DNA of 11,512 nucleotides from Clostridiales bacterium (GTDB lineage: Bacteria > Bacillota > Clostridia > Lachnospirales > Lachnospiraceae): the NCBI GenBank assembly GCA_019423835.1, contig JAHZAR010000021.1, positions 1 to 11,512 of the forward strand, written 5' to 3'. A model generated the notes under the pieces. That model was not told the DNA's origin, did not search any database, and saw only the letters and a program-made list of their open reading frames with translations. Shown in pieces: positions 1 through 6,757 of this stretch (positions are counted from its first letter, which is position 1; each line of letters begins with the position of its first letter). Made by a program: the position numbers and the translations under genes.

Positions 1-16
1 CGCCTCAAAAGAGGCG
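1..16. repeat. Perfect 6-bp inverted repeat with AAAA loop at the window edge
   Basis: CGCCTC and GAGGCG flank AAAA, giving a perfect GC-rich hairpin. It lies in the decayed transposase remnant at a point where family resemblance has faded, so it may mark a junction or a minus-strand terminator whose T-run would lie outside the window. On the plus strand no T-run follows. Confidence 0.35.
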
Positions 17-456
17 GCTAATTTAGATGACAGGTGCATGGTTTACCATGTACGATCGTTCTTTACACAGCGTCGAATAATTTCTAAAAACACCTGTCGG
101 AATCATTGACTCTGATTCCATTTACGCAGGCGTGTTTTGCTAAATGCAGAGTGATCGGGAATTTTATCTGTAAGTTCAAAGCCACAGAACCATCTATACG
201 CAATATTCAGCTGAACTACCTGCACGAAACGACGCTCCGACTTGATACCGTAAAGGTACCCTGCCAACAGCATTTTAAACATGCTGACAGGATCAACCGA
301 TGGGCGGCCATTTGCAGGATAATATGGCTTTACAAGCTCGTAAATAAAATCAAATGAAATGATCTGATTAATTGTTCGAAGCAAGTGATTTTCTGGAATC
401 AATTTTGATAGATCCAGTATTCCCACGCTCATTTGTCCACTTTTCCGTCCCATCAT
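1..456 (-). pseudogene. IS1182-type transposase, N-terminal remnant
   Basis: The reading frame from 456 down to 103 encodes about 117 residues of the N-terminal (DUF772-like) domain of IS1182-family transposases. It shows the pattern LSKLIPENHLLRTIN, then GRPSVDPVSMFKMLLAGYLYG and DHSAFSKTRLRKW. The start at 456 is chosen because GAGGAGGG lies 8 bases upstream; an in-frame ATG at 555 has no such site. The frame is broken by a TGA at 103-105. Past it the same frame continues with family-like sequence (FRQVFLEIIRRCVKN, then HLSS), interrupted by a second stop near 43, up to the window edge. An intact family member would be several hundred residues long and carry DDE catalytic residues, which are absent here. 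I read it as a decayed insertion sequence without transposition activity. Whether more of it lies left of the window cannot be seen. Confidence 0.8.
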
Positions 457-634
457 GTTCCATCCCTCCTCGTATATTTTGACTTTGAACGCCCTGTCAT
501 TCTTTTTGCTGCAGAATATATGGTAATCATGGAACTGTTCGTATTTGCAGACCATTACGGAATGAAGGCGCTGAAAAGGCTTAGCAGACCCTGATATGGT
601 TAATAGTGAGCCAGTAGAAGTCGGCTGTGAAAAA

Positions 635-643
635 TGATATACT
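635..643 (+). promoter_or_regulatory. Possible extended -10 promoter (orphan)
   Basis: TGATATACT gives an extended -10 (TGn) followed by TATACT, one mismatch from consensus. The -35 position 17 bases upstream (TAGAAG, 615-620) is poor. Transcription would start near 650 and run about 245 bases to the hairpin at 849-896 without crossing a credible coding frame. This is a prediction from short motifs only. Confidence 0.3.
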
Positions 644-848
644 CAGGATACCTGCTCTCTGGTTTTCTCTCCGGTATGTCTCACCGGAAGGATGAGATTT
701 CAATCCAGTTCCAGTGTTTCAACGGAGGATATTTAGCCATGGATAGAGAGCCTGCAGTAGTGATTAAATTGACATAAAACAGATATAGAAGATTGGACAG
801 TTCCTTCAATCCTTTTACAGACAGATACCAATGGACAGACGTAAACAC

Positions 849-896
849 GACCGGTTATGTTTTTTCGCAGCAGTGAAAGCATATCCGGTCTTTTTT
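849..896 (+). terminator. Rho-independent terminator-like hairpin
   Basis: GACCGGTTATG (849-859) pairs with CATATCCGGTC (880-890) as an 11-bp stem with one mismatch around a 20-base loop, directly followed by six T (891-896). The GC-rich base of the stem plus the U-tract is the standard intrinsic terminator layout on the plus strand. There is no intact plus-strand gene upstream in the window. It therefore either ends a small RNA, ends a lost gene, or insulates the downstream locus. Confidence 0.6.
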
Positions 897-1028
897 GCTC
901 TGCAGGAAAGCTATTTCTGCGTTAAAACATAAAATATTGGTTTCCATAGAGCAAAAATGTTCCGCTCCGAATGTGCGCTCGCTCGTGTGGAAATGGCTGC
1001 TGGGCATCCATCCTGGGGCCGATTGGTC

Positions 1029-1074
1029 CTGAGCTCAGTCCCAGAGCTGTTTCTTAGACGGGACGCTGGCTCAG
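1029..1074 (+). other. Imperfect stem-loop upstream of regulator promoter
   Basis: CTGAGC (1029-1034) pairs with GCTCAG (1069-1074), and GTCCC (1038-1042) pairs with GGGAC (1060-1064). The two helices are separated by an internal loop (TCA against GCTG) and capped by a 17-base loop. The element lies just before the candidate -35 box at 1077. No T-run follows. It could be part of a repeat, an RNA structure or a protein binding region; the sequence alone does not decide. Confidence 0.3.
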
Positions 1075-1076
1075 CC

Positions 1077-1105
1077 TTGATTCTGGAGGAAAAAAGTGAT
1101 AATAT
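1077..1105 (+). promoter_or_regulatory. Candidate sigma-A promoter for the regulator-ATPase genes
   Basis: TTGATT (1077-1082) and TAATAT (1100-1105) are 17 bases apart, and TG precedes the -10 with one intervening base (extended -10). The first downstream start codon is at 1169, which leaves a leader of roughly 55 bases. It is the best-scoring promoter-like arrangement seen by eye ahead of the locus. Confidence 0.5.
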
Positions 1106-1168
1106 AGATGAAAATTCGACAGAAAATATCATTTTTTATAACTTATAGAGAAATATAAACAGATAGCA

Positions 1169-3964
1169 ATGAGAATAATGAAAAAATGCGAAAATTGGCT
1201 TGAAGCCAGATTAAATAAACCGGAAGTAACGAAGGATACCATAGCCAGACAGAGGCTTCTGGATGAGATCGATAAAGAAGAAGCCCGAATCCTGGTCCTG
1301 TATGGACCGATGGGGTACGGAAAAACTTCTCTTCTGGTCTCGTGGTGCTGCCTGAACAGGAGACAGACTGCGTGGTGCAGAGCCGTTGAAGAGGACAGCA
1401 ATCCAGAGATACTGGCCAGGGATCTGGCGGCGTCTGTTCGCAGGGTATATCCAGATTTTAACTTCGACGTGGATCAGGTATTGGAAAACACTGGAGGGGA
1501 ACTGGGCAGCGGAAATTTGGCCTGCAAATTTGGAAAGGCATTTTACCAATTGACGGAGCAGTCAGGCGGGCAGTTCCTGGATATTATATTGGATGATTTC
1601 CATAAAATCAGCGGCGATAAGGCAGGACAGTTTCTGGCTTCTCTGATTTCAGAAACCCCGGAACAGGTGCGTCTGCTGATTGCGACCAGGGGGGTGATTC
1701 CCGGCTTTGCTCTCCGCTATCTCCCCAATGGAATCTGCCGACTCTTCTGCAGCCAGAATCTCTCTCTGACAGTGGCAGAAATTGAAGAGGAGGCCAGGAA
1801 AATGCACATACAAGGCCAGCTGGAAAACGTGGCGCGGACTGTATGGAAACGGACGCTAGGCTGGCCGGCCGGTGTAACGATGATATTTTTTGCCATGCAG
1901 AATACGGCAGCAGACGGAGAAAAGGAAATAGACAGGCTGTGTTCTTCCCCGGTGATGAAAGAGCTGGTGAGAAGTGAGCTCGTGTCCTGCCAGCCGGAAG
2001 AAATGAGAGAATTTATGGTTGCTATATCGCCCTTTGACTGGCTGGAAGAGGAACTGTGCTCTCAGGTATTGAGTGAAAGCCAGGCCAGAGAGAAGCTTTA
2101 CTGGCTGTTTCAGAGGGGGCTGATTTTCCAGGAGAAGGCTACAAGCGGGAAGTACAGCTGGAATCCGCTGCTTCGAGACTATCTGTCGGGACTCTTGCCG
2201 GAAAAAGAGAAAAAGAAGATTTTGGAACGCGCCTCCTGCTGGCTTTTAAGAAAAGGGAGGATTAAAGAAGCTGCCATATTTGCTATGCAGGCTGGGAACG
2301 GAACGATACTGGAAGAGATCCTGCAGGATAATGGAATCGCTATGCTGGAAGGCGGAGAGCTGGAAGAGCTGGAACAGTGGAGCAACTTTTTGGTAGGCAG
2401 GGGGGGCGGCAAAAAGGCATTTACTCTGTTTCTGGATGGACTGATACAGCGGAAACGAAAGCGGGAGCATTCAGAACTGAAAAGCTTTGAGATGGCCCTG
2501 GAAAAATCGAAAGAAGAACGTAATCAGGATATCTATATAAAAACACTTTTTGGCATAGCACGCTGCCTGGCAGAGCGTGGAGAAGGAGCACAGGCGGAAG
2601 CGTGTATGCGCGCAGGCGTGGAGAAGGAACTGGAGCCTTACAGCCGTCCCTGGTACGATGGTATGGCGGGATGGATCCGAATTCGGCTGATAGCAGACCA
2701 GGAAAAGGGAGCATTGGAGCTTCTGGAGCAGATCCTCCGTCCCCAAAATGTCCAATATTTGGAAAGTCCGTCTGGCTGGCAGATGGTCTTAAAAACAGAA
2801 GCGGCCAACCTGGTTGGGATTTTAACTGCCTGCAACAGCCTTCAGAGGAGTGCGATTCTGGCACGGCTGGATCAGGAAGATTCCCCAAACAGATTTGCAG
2901 AAAGTTTCTGTGCAGCAAAACTAATCCTGTCTGGAAATGTAAATGTGCAGGAAATCCATGGCCTTTTAAAACGTCTGGACAGTGAAACACAGACGGCATG
3001 CCATGCGAGAGCGCGTGTGGAAGGAGGTTATCTGCTGTTCATGCTGGGCTTCTGGAAAGAAGCCGCATGTCAGATCTGTACCGGGATTGAGGCTCTTAGC
3101 AGAATGAGGCTTTTTATCTCGCAGGATGAGGGAGAAAAAATCCATAAAATATATCAGATTTATGCAATTTCCAGGGGAAATATGCAGGCAGCTAGACAGG
3201 GAAACCATTTGATTGCCTCCTGTTTCGGACGGTTTCGGATCAGTGTACTTGAAACCGGGCAGGAAATCAAATGGAGAACGAGAAAAGCCAGAGAATGCAT
3301 GGCATTTCTGCTGCACCAGGAGGGAAAAGGTGTCACCAGGGATGAACTGATCGATGCCCTGTGGGATGAGGGAAACCGACCTAAAAACGAGATAGTTGCT
3401 CTCCATAATATTCTTTCCAGTATCCGAAAAAGTTTCACTGATTTTGAGGAGGAGATTATTGTCTTCCGTGATAAAAAGTATTACGTAAAACAGGATCTTA
3501 TTTATACGGATATCGGACTGGCCAAAGAGATTGTAACTGCAGTTCGCAGCCAGGAATTTGAAAAGCTGCTTTCTTGGGAAAATTTGATAGAGTTTTTTGC
3601 GGAAGGTGCTTATCTGGACAATGTGGAGGGGCAGTGGGTGGTTCAGAACCGGTACTTCTATGAGAGGTATTTCTATGAAGGTCTGGTAGGGCTTGGAACC
3701 TGCCATATGGATCGGGGGGAATTTTACAGGGCGGAACATTGTATGCAACGGGCATTGCTCCTGGAGCCATATGGCCTTTCTGCCATTACAGGCCTTATGG
3801 ACTGCTATGGAAGAACAGGGGATGAGCTTGGGCTGTCCCATTTCTATAAAGAACTTTTGAAGAATACGGAACCGGGGTTATGCAGGGAACTGAAAGATGA
3901 ATTGAAGGACCCTTATGAAAAAAATAGATTACTTTGCAGGAGGTACCATGGGGAAAAGTCTTGA
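1169..3964 (+). CDS. STAND NTPase with SARP/BTAD-like C-terminus, probable transcription regulator
   Basis: The 931-residue protein has a P-loop NTPase domain of the MalT/STAND type: Walker A GPMGYGKT (46-53), Walker B DIILDD (138-143), an ATR sensor-like motif (172-174) and the GWPAG signature (231-235). Residues about 330-680 are helical and repeat-like. Near 685-775 a winged-helix segment (LLHQEGKGVTRDELIDALW, about 716-734) ends in a FRDKKYYV hairpin. The final part (about 785-920) resembles the bacterial transcriptional activation (BTAD) tetratricopeptide domain of SARP regulators. This order, NTPase first and DNA-binding domain late, differs from classic SARPs. The role is inferred: an ATP-dependent activator, plausibly of this locus. 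The start at 1169 has only a weak ribosome binding site, and an ATG at 1178 is an alternative. The gene overlaps the ATPase gene, implying one transcript. Confidence 0.8.
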   Translation: MRIMKKCENWLEARLNKPEVTKDTIARQRLLDEIDKEEARILVLYGPMGYGKTSLLVSWCCLNRRQTAWCRAVEEDSNPEILARDLAASVRRVYPDFNFDVDQVLENTGGELGSGNLACKFGKAFYQLTEQSGGQFLDIILDDFHKISGDKAGQFLASLISETPEQVRLLIATRGVIPGFALRYLPNGICRLFCSQNLSLTVAEIEEEARKMHIQGQLENVARTVWKRTLGWPAGVTMIFFAMQNTAADGEKEIDRLCSSPVMKELVRSELVSCQPEEMREFMVAISPFDWLEEELCSQVLSESQAREKLYWLFQRGLIFQEKATSGKYSWNPLLRDYLSGLLPEKEKKKILERASCWLLRKGRIKEAAIFAMQAGNGTILEEILQDNGIAMLEGGELEELEQWSNFLVGRGGGKKAFTLFLDGLIQRKRKREHSELKSFEMALEKSKEERNQDIYIKTLFGIARCLAERGEGAQAEACMRAGVEKELEPYSRPWYDGMAGWIRIRLIADQEKGALELLEQILRPQNVQYLESPSGWQMVLKTEAANLVGILTACNSLQRSAILARLDQEDSPNRFAESFCAAKLILSGNVNVQEIHGLLKRLDSETQTACHARARVEGGYLLFMLGFWKEAACQICTGIEALSRMRLFISQDEGEKIHKIYQIYAISRGNMQAARQGNHLIASCFGRFRISVLETGQEIKWRTRKARECMAFLLHQEGKGVTRDELIDALWDEGNRPKNEIVALHNILSSIRKSFTDFEEEIIVFRDKKYYVKQDLIYTDIGLAKEIVTAVRSQEFEKLLSWENLIEFFAEGAYLDNVEGQWVVQNRYFYERYFYEGLVGLGTCHMDRGEFYRAEHCMQRALLLEPYGLSAITGLMDCYGRTGDELGLSHFYKELLKNTEPGLCRELKDELKDPYEKNRLLCRRYHGEKS

Positions 3965-5945
3965 GGAAGCTGGATTTATGGAGTTGGCTTTATATGGAAA
4001 ACATTTGTATGAGGCCGGACGCCAAACGGTGTGGAACCCCTTTCCGGAATATTCTGCAGAAGAACTGAAAATATATTGGACAGAGAAACGGGAAAAGGTG
4101 TGGCTCCAAGGAGAGATTGGGTTTCTGAGCCGGAAGATGGAATTGGAGGAACCGGAGAGTTACCTAATCTTTTTGGCCTTCCTTTTGGAGACGGATCAGG
4201 ACTTCGCCGCTGCCTTTGCGTGTCTGGAAAACGGGAACAGTGAATGGGGAGTTGGGCGGAAACTGGCCAAAGAGCTGTACCGGTACCACCAGGGAGATGG
4301 AGAACTGGATCAGTCACTCAGCAGAAGAAGACAGTGGGAGCCATACCTTTTTGGTGAAGGCTGGACAAGAGAAAAAATAAGGCTTTCCAGGCCAGTGGCC
4401 ATGTTCCTGAAAAGTCCGGAAACGTGGATTCAAAGAGAAGCACAGGAACCGTCTGCGGGACAGAAAAAACTCGTGGAGCAGGCACAGGCATGGGGGATCC
4501 GCCCCCAAGCTGAGAGGCTGGCTGCATATCTGAAAAATCCCATCCAGGACAAGGGAGAATGCATCGTCCTGACAGGTCCTGAGGGATCCGGAAAAAGGCT
4601 GTGTGCGGAGACGGCTTCAGCGCTGGCGGGAATCCCTTTCTTTTTCCTGAAAAATTCGGAGATTTCTGAAATAGGATTTGAGACCATATTAAAATGTGCC
4701 CTGAACGAAGCGGTTCTGTGCCTGAGCCTTCCGGGCAAGGAAGGAGAACAAAATGAGAAGGCGCAGGCGATAATCTCAGAAGGCAGGAGACTTCTCAGGG
4801 CAGTCTTTGTGCTGAGCGGGGAAGAAACGACTTTGGAAGGGCATGCCAGTCTTTTTCTCAAGATGGAAATACCCGGTTTAGGTGAGAGATTTCGGATCTG
4901 GAAAAGGGAAGCTTCCGGATATCCTCTGGCAGATGAGGTTTCTCTTCGGGAGATGGCTAACAAATACGCGCTGTCTCCGGGGCAGATCTGCAGGGTTCTC
5001 GAGATGTCGGTTCGCCAGATGAGATATCATGGGCAGCGGTGTATTTCGGAGCAGATTCTGTCAGAAGGCTGCCACTGTCTTTTGGGAGAACATTTTGGAA
5101 ACAGAGCCTCCCGGGTCAGGAATGCATTCACCTGGGACGATCTGGTTCTTCCTAAGCGCCAGAAGGAAAAACTGATGGCGGCATGTGCTCAGATGCGCTG
5201 CCGCCATAAAGTTCTGGAGGAGTGGGGAATTCAGAAAAAAATGCCGTATGGGATCGGAATCTCCCTGATTTTTTCGGGGCCTCCCGGAACGGGAAAGACG
5301 ATGGCTGCCGGAATTTTGGCAGATCAGCTGGGGGTGGAACTTTACAAGGTGAGGCTGGCGGCAGTGGTCAGCAAATTTATAGGGGAAACAGAAAAGAACC
5401 TGGAGCAGATTTTTGAACAGGCGAAAAAGAGCCAGGCAGCACTGTTTTTTGACGAGGCTGATGCCCTTTTTGGACGCCGGACAGAGGTGAAGGATTCCAA
5501 TGACAAATACAGCAATATGGAGGCCGCCTTTCTGCTGCAGAAAATAGAGGAATACGACGGGATTGCCATCCTGGCAACGAACCTTTTACAAAATATGGAT
5601 GAGGCATTTCGCCGGAGGATGAAATTTATTGTAGATTTTCCGTTCCCTGATCCGGAGAGCCGTCTGGCCATCTGGCGGCGGTCGATTCCACGTGAGCTTC
5701 CGTCTGGAGAACTGGATCTGGAATTTCTGGCAGAAAGTTTTGAACTGTCAGGGAGCGGTATCCGCAATGTAGTTTATCAGGCCGCTTTCTCTGCGGCCGC
5801 AGCAGGGAGGAGCCTTCAGATGGGCCACCTGATTCGGGCGATAGGATCAGAGTATGAAAAAAATGGAAAAACAATGCTTCGGAAGGAGGCGGGACCTTAT
5901 GTCATGGATGTGGAAGACCTCTTCGGAGGCGGAAAAGGAGCATAA
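3948..5945 (+). CDS. AAA+ ATPase of contractile injection system (Afp15-like)
   Basis: A 665-residue protein with two AAA modules. The C-terminal module is complete: Walker A GPPGTGKT (444-451), Walker B FFDEAD (500-505), sensor-1 asparagine in LATN (N545) and arginines RRR at 555-557. The N-terminal module has GPEGSGKR (210-217), in which the usual final Thr/Ser is Arg, and its Walker B position reads VLCLSLPG, so it looks inactive. Residues 1-190 are helical and unassigned. ATPases of this kind are a core eCIS component, thought to act in particle assembly or maturation. The start at 3948 follows AGGAGG (3938-3943) with a short 4-base gap and gives a 17-base overlap with the regulator. An ATG at 3915 with AAGGA 5 bases upstream would add 11 residues and is a real alternative. 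Confidence 0.87.
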   Translation: MGKSLEEAGFMELALYGKHLYEAGRQTVWNPFPEYSAEELKIYWTEKREKVWLQGEIGFLSRKMELEEPESYLIFLAFLLETDQDFAAAFACLENGNSEWGVGRKLAKELYRYHQGDGELDQSLSRRRQWEPYLFGEGWTREKIRLSRPVAMFLKSPETWIQREAQEPSAGQKKLVEQAQAWGIRPQAERLAAYLKNPIQDKGECIVLTGPEGSGKRLCAETASALAGIPFFFLKNSEISEIGFETILKCALNEAVLCLSLPGKEGEQNEKAQAIISEGRRLLRAVFVLSGEETTLEGHASLFLKMEIPGLGERFRIWKREASGYPLADEVSLREMANKYALSPGQICRVLEMSVRQMRYHGQRCISEQILSEGCHCLLGEHFGNRASRVRNAFTWDDLVLPKRQKEKLMAACAQMRCRHKVLEEWGIQKKMPYGIGISLIFSGPPGTGKTMAAGILADQLGVELYKVRLAAVVSKFIGETEKNLEQIFEQAKKSQAALFFDEADALFGRRTEVKDSNDKYSNMEAAFLLQKIEEYDGIAILATNLLQNMDEAFRRRMKFIVDFPFPDPESRLAIWRRSIPRELPSGELDLEFLAESFELSGSGIRNVVYQAAFSAAAAGRSLQMGHLIRAIGSEYEKNGKTMLRKEAGPYVMDVEDLFGGGKGA

Positions 5946-6579
5946 AACGGCCTCTTTTTGGAAACAGTCAGGGGCATCTCTTCGCATGAGCGAAGGAAGA
6001 GAAAACACAGCAGAGAGAGGCAGGAGGACAGATGACAGGGGACGTGAGCTACGCCGTTTGGAAAATGCTTACGGGAAAATTACTTTTTATGCTGTAGACG
6101 GACAGCGTATCGGCATAGAAGCGGCCCGGACAGGAGTGTGGCAGGAGGACAGCATGCAGAGGGCACGTCAGCAGCTTGACAGGAACCGGACTTTTCCTGT
6201 CAGGATGGAAGGAGGAAAAGGGTATACGGACAGCCATCACAAGGAGGAAGGAGCATTCCTGTGGAGCGAAACGGCAGACCTTTCAGGGGAACGTATAATG
6301 AATGAACTTCGGAGGCTGTCTGTGCAGCTGCGCCAGGAAACTTTGTCAGAGCTGATGCCGGAAGCTGTAAAAGAGTGCAGGATTCATGGCCATCTGCCCC
6401 TTTTTCATAAAATAGAAGAGAGCGTAAAAAAATCTTTGCAGGAAATCCGGCAGGGAGAAGAAAAGCCAGCTCCTTTTTTCTTTGAGAGTTTAGGCAGCCA
6501 TAAAAGACAGGAGCAGGCTGACAAAACAGAAGCAGACAATTGGGACGGCGAGGAGAACGATGATGTGCAGAATTCATAA
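5899..6579 (+). CDS. Unknown charged protein between ATPase and sheath
   Basis: I do not recognise this 226-residue protein. It is rich in Arg, Glu, Lys and Gln, has no signal peptide or membrane segment, and starts with a Trp-containing basic/acidic stretch (MSWMWKTSSEAEKEH). A more ordered core follows around residues 57-90 (ENAYGKITFYAVDGQRIGI) and a helical region around 135-190. The start at 5899 is chosen because GGAAGGAGG (5881-5889) lies 9 bases upstream. The ATG at 5854 in the same frame has no such site. The gene overlaps the end of the ATPase gene by 47 bases, so the two are very likely translated together. Its place suggests an ATPase partner, assembly factor or baseplate accessory; that is inference from position only. 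Confidence 0.7.
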   Translation: MSWMWKTSSEAEKEHKTASFWKQSGASLRMSEGRENTAERGRRTDDRGRELRRLENAYGKITFYAVDGQRIGIEAARTGVWQEDSMQRARQQLDRNRTFPVRMEGGKGYTDSHHKEEGAFLWSETADLSGERIMNELRRLSVQLRQETLSELMPEAVKECRIHGHLPLFHKIEESVKKSLQEIRQGEEKPAPFFFESLGSHKRQEQADKTEADNWDGEENDDVQNS

Positions 6580-6640
6580 AACTGCATATAGTTTGTGCGA
6601 TTAAGGTCGAAAATTGTATATAAGATTGAATATAAGGATT

Positions 6641-6649
6641 TGATATAAT
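6641..6649 (+). promoter_or_regulatory. Extended -10 promoter ahead of the sheath gene
   Basis: TGATATAAT contains a perfect TATAAT with the TGn extension. The -35 at 17-base spacing (TAAGAT, 6621-6626) is weak, as is common for extended -10 promoters. It lies in the only sizeable gap of the cluster, an AT-rich stretch from 6580 to about 6690, and would start a leader of about 100 bases before the sheath gene. It offers a separate, possibly stronger, transcript for the structural genes. Confidence 0.55.
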
Positions 6650-6703
6650 AAAAAAACAGGGTATTTCAAGGAAGAAGCAGTTTTTTTGGTTGAATCAAAT
6701 GAG

Positions 6704-6757
6704 AAAGGAGGAACCAGTTTCTGAGAGGCGGTGGCCTGAGAGGGAAACTGGAAGAGT
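6704..6757 (+). promoter_or_regulatory. Strong ribosome binding site bridged to sheath start by a hairpin
   Basis: AAAGGAGG (6704-6711) is the strongest Shine-Dalgarno match in the leader but lies 46 bases from the ATG at 6758. Between them CCAGTTTC (6714-6721) pairs perfectly with GAAACTGG (6744-6751). Inside that stem AGGC (6726-6729) pairs with GCCT (6734-6737) around GGTG. With the hairpin folded, only AA and AAGAGT remain between the Shine-Dalgarno and the ATG, an ideal 8 bases. Immediately before the ATG there is only a poor site (GGAAGAG, one base from the ATG). Confidence 0.6.

Larger units (their letters stand above)
457..1168. other. Gene-free intergenic stretch
   Basis: No open frame here has both a ribosome binding site and recognisable protein character. 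Two overlapping frames of 63 and 73 codons (957-1148 plus, 911-1132 minus) lack Shine-Dalgarno sequences. What can be supported is a possible promoter at 635-643, a terminator-like hairpin at 849-896, an imperfect stem-loop at 1029-1074 and a promoter candidate at 1077-1105 leading into the regulator gene. A short hairpin, TCCGGT and ACCGGA around a 7-base loop, lies near 670-690. The stretch may include non-coding insertion sequence debris. Confidence 0.6.

Noticed and set aside
769..797. Perfect TTGACA at 769-774
   Set aside because: No TATAAT-like hexamer occurs at 16-18 bases downstream.
957..1148. 63-codon plus-strand frame (and 73-codon minus-strand frame at 911-1132)
   Set aside because: Neither has a ribosome binding site or recognisable protein pattern. 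They overlap each other on a structured, probably non-coding block.
2421..3841. Long minus-strand frames (192 and 291 codons) inside the regulator gene
   Set aside because: They lie opposite a clearly coding gene with well-defined NTPase and winged-helix motifs, and their translations look like no protein family.
5854..5945. Frameshift expression of the gene after the ATPase
   Set aside because: The overlap resembles the frameshift case, but the downstream gene has its own ATG at 5899 with a strong ribosome binding site at good spacing, so normal initiation explains it.
6650..6687. A7C and GT7 inverted repeat in the sheath leader
   Set aside because: An all-A/T stem with weak stability directly at the expected transcription start. 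It could contribute to leader folding but is not convincing as a terminator.
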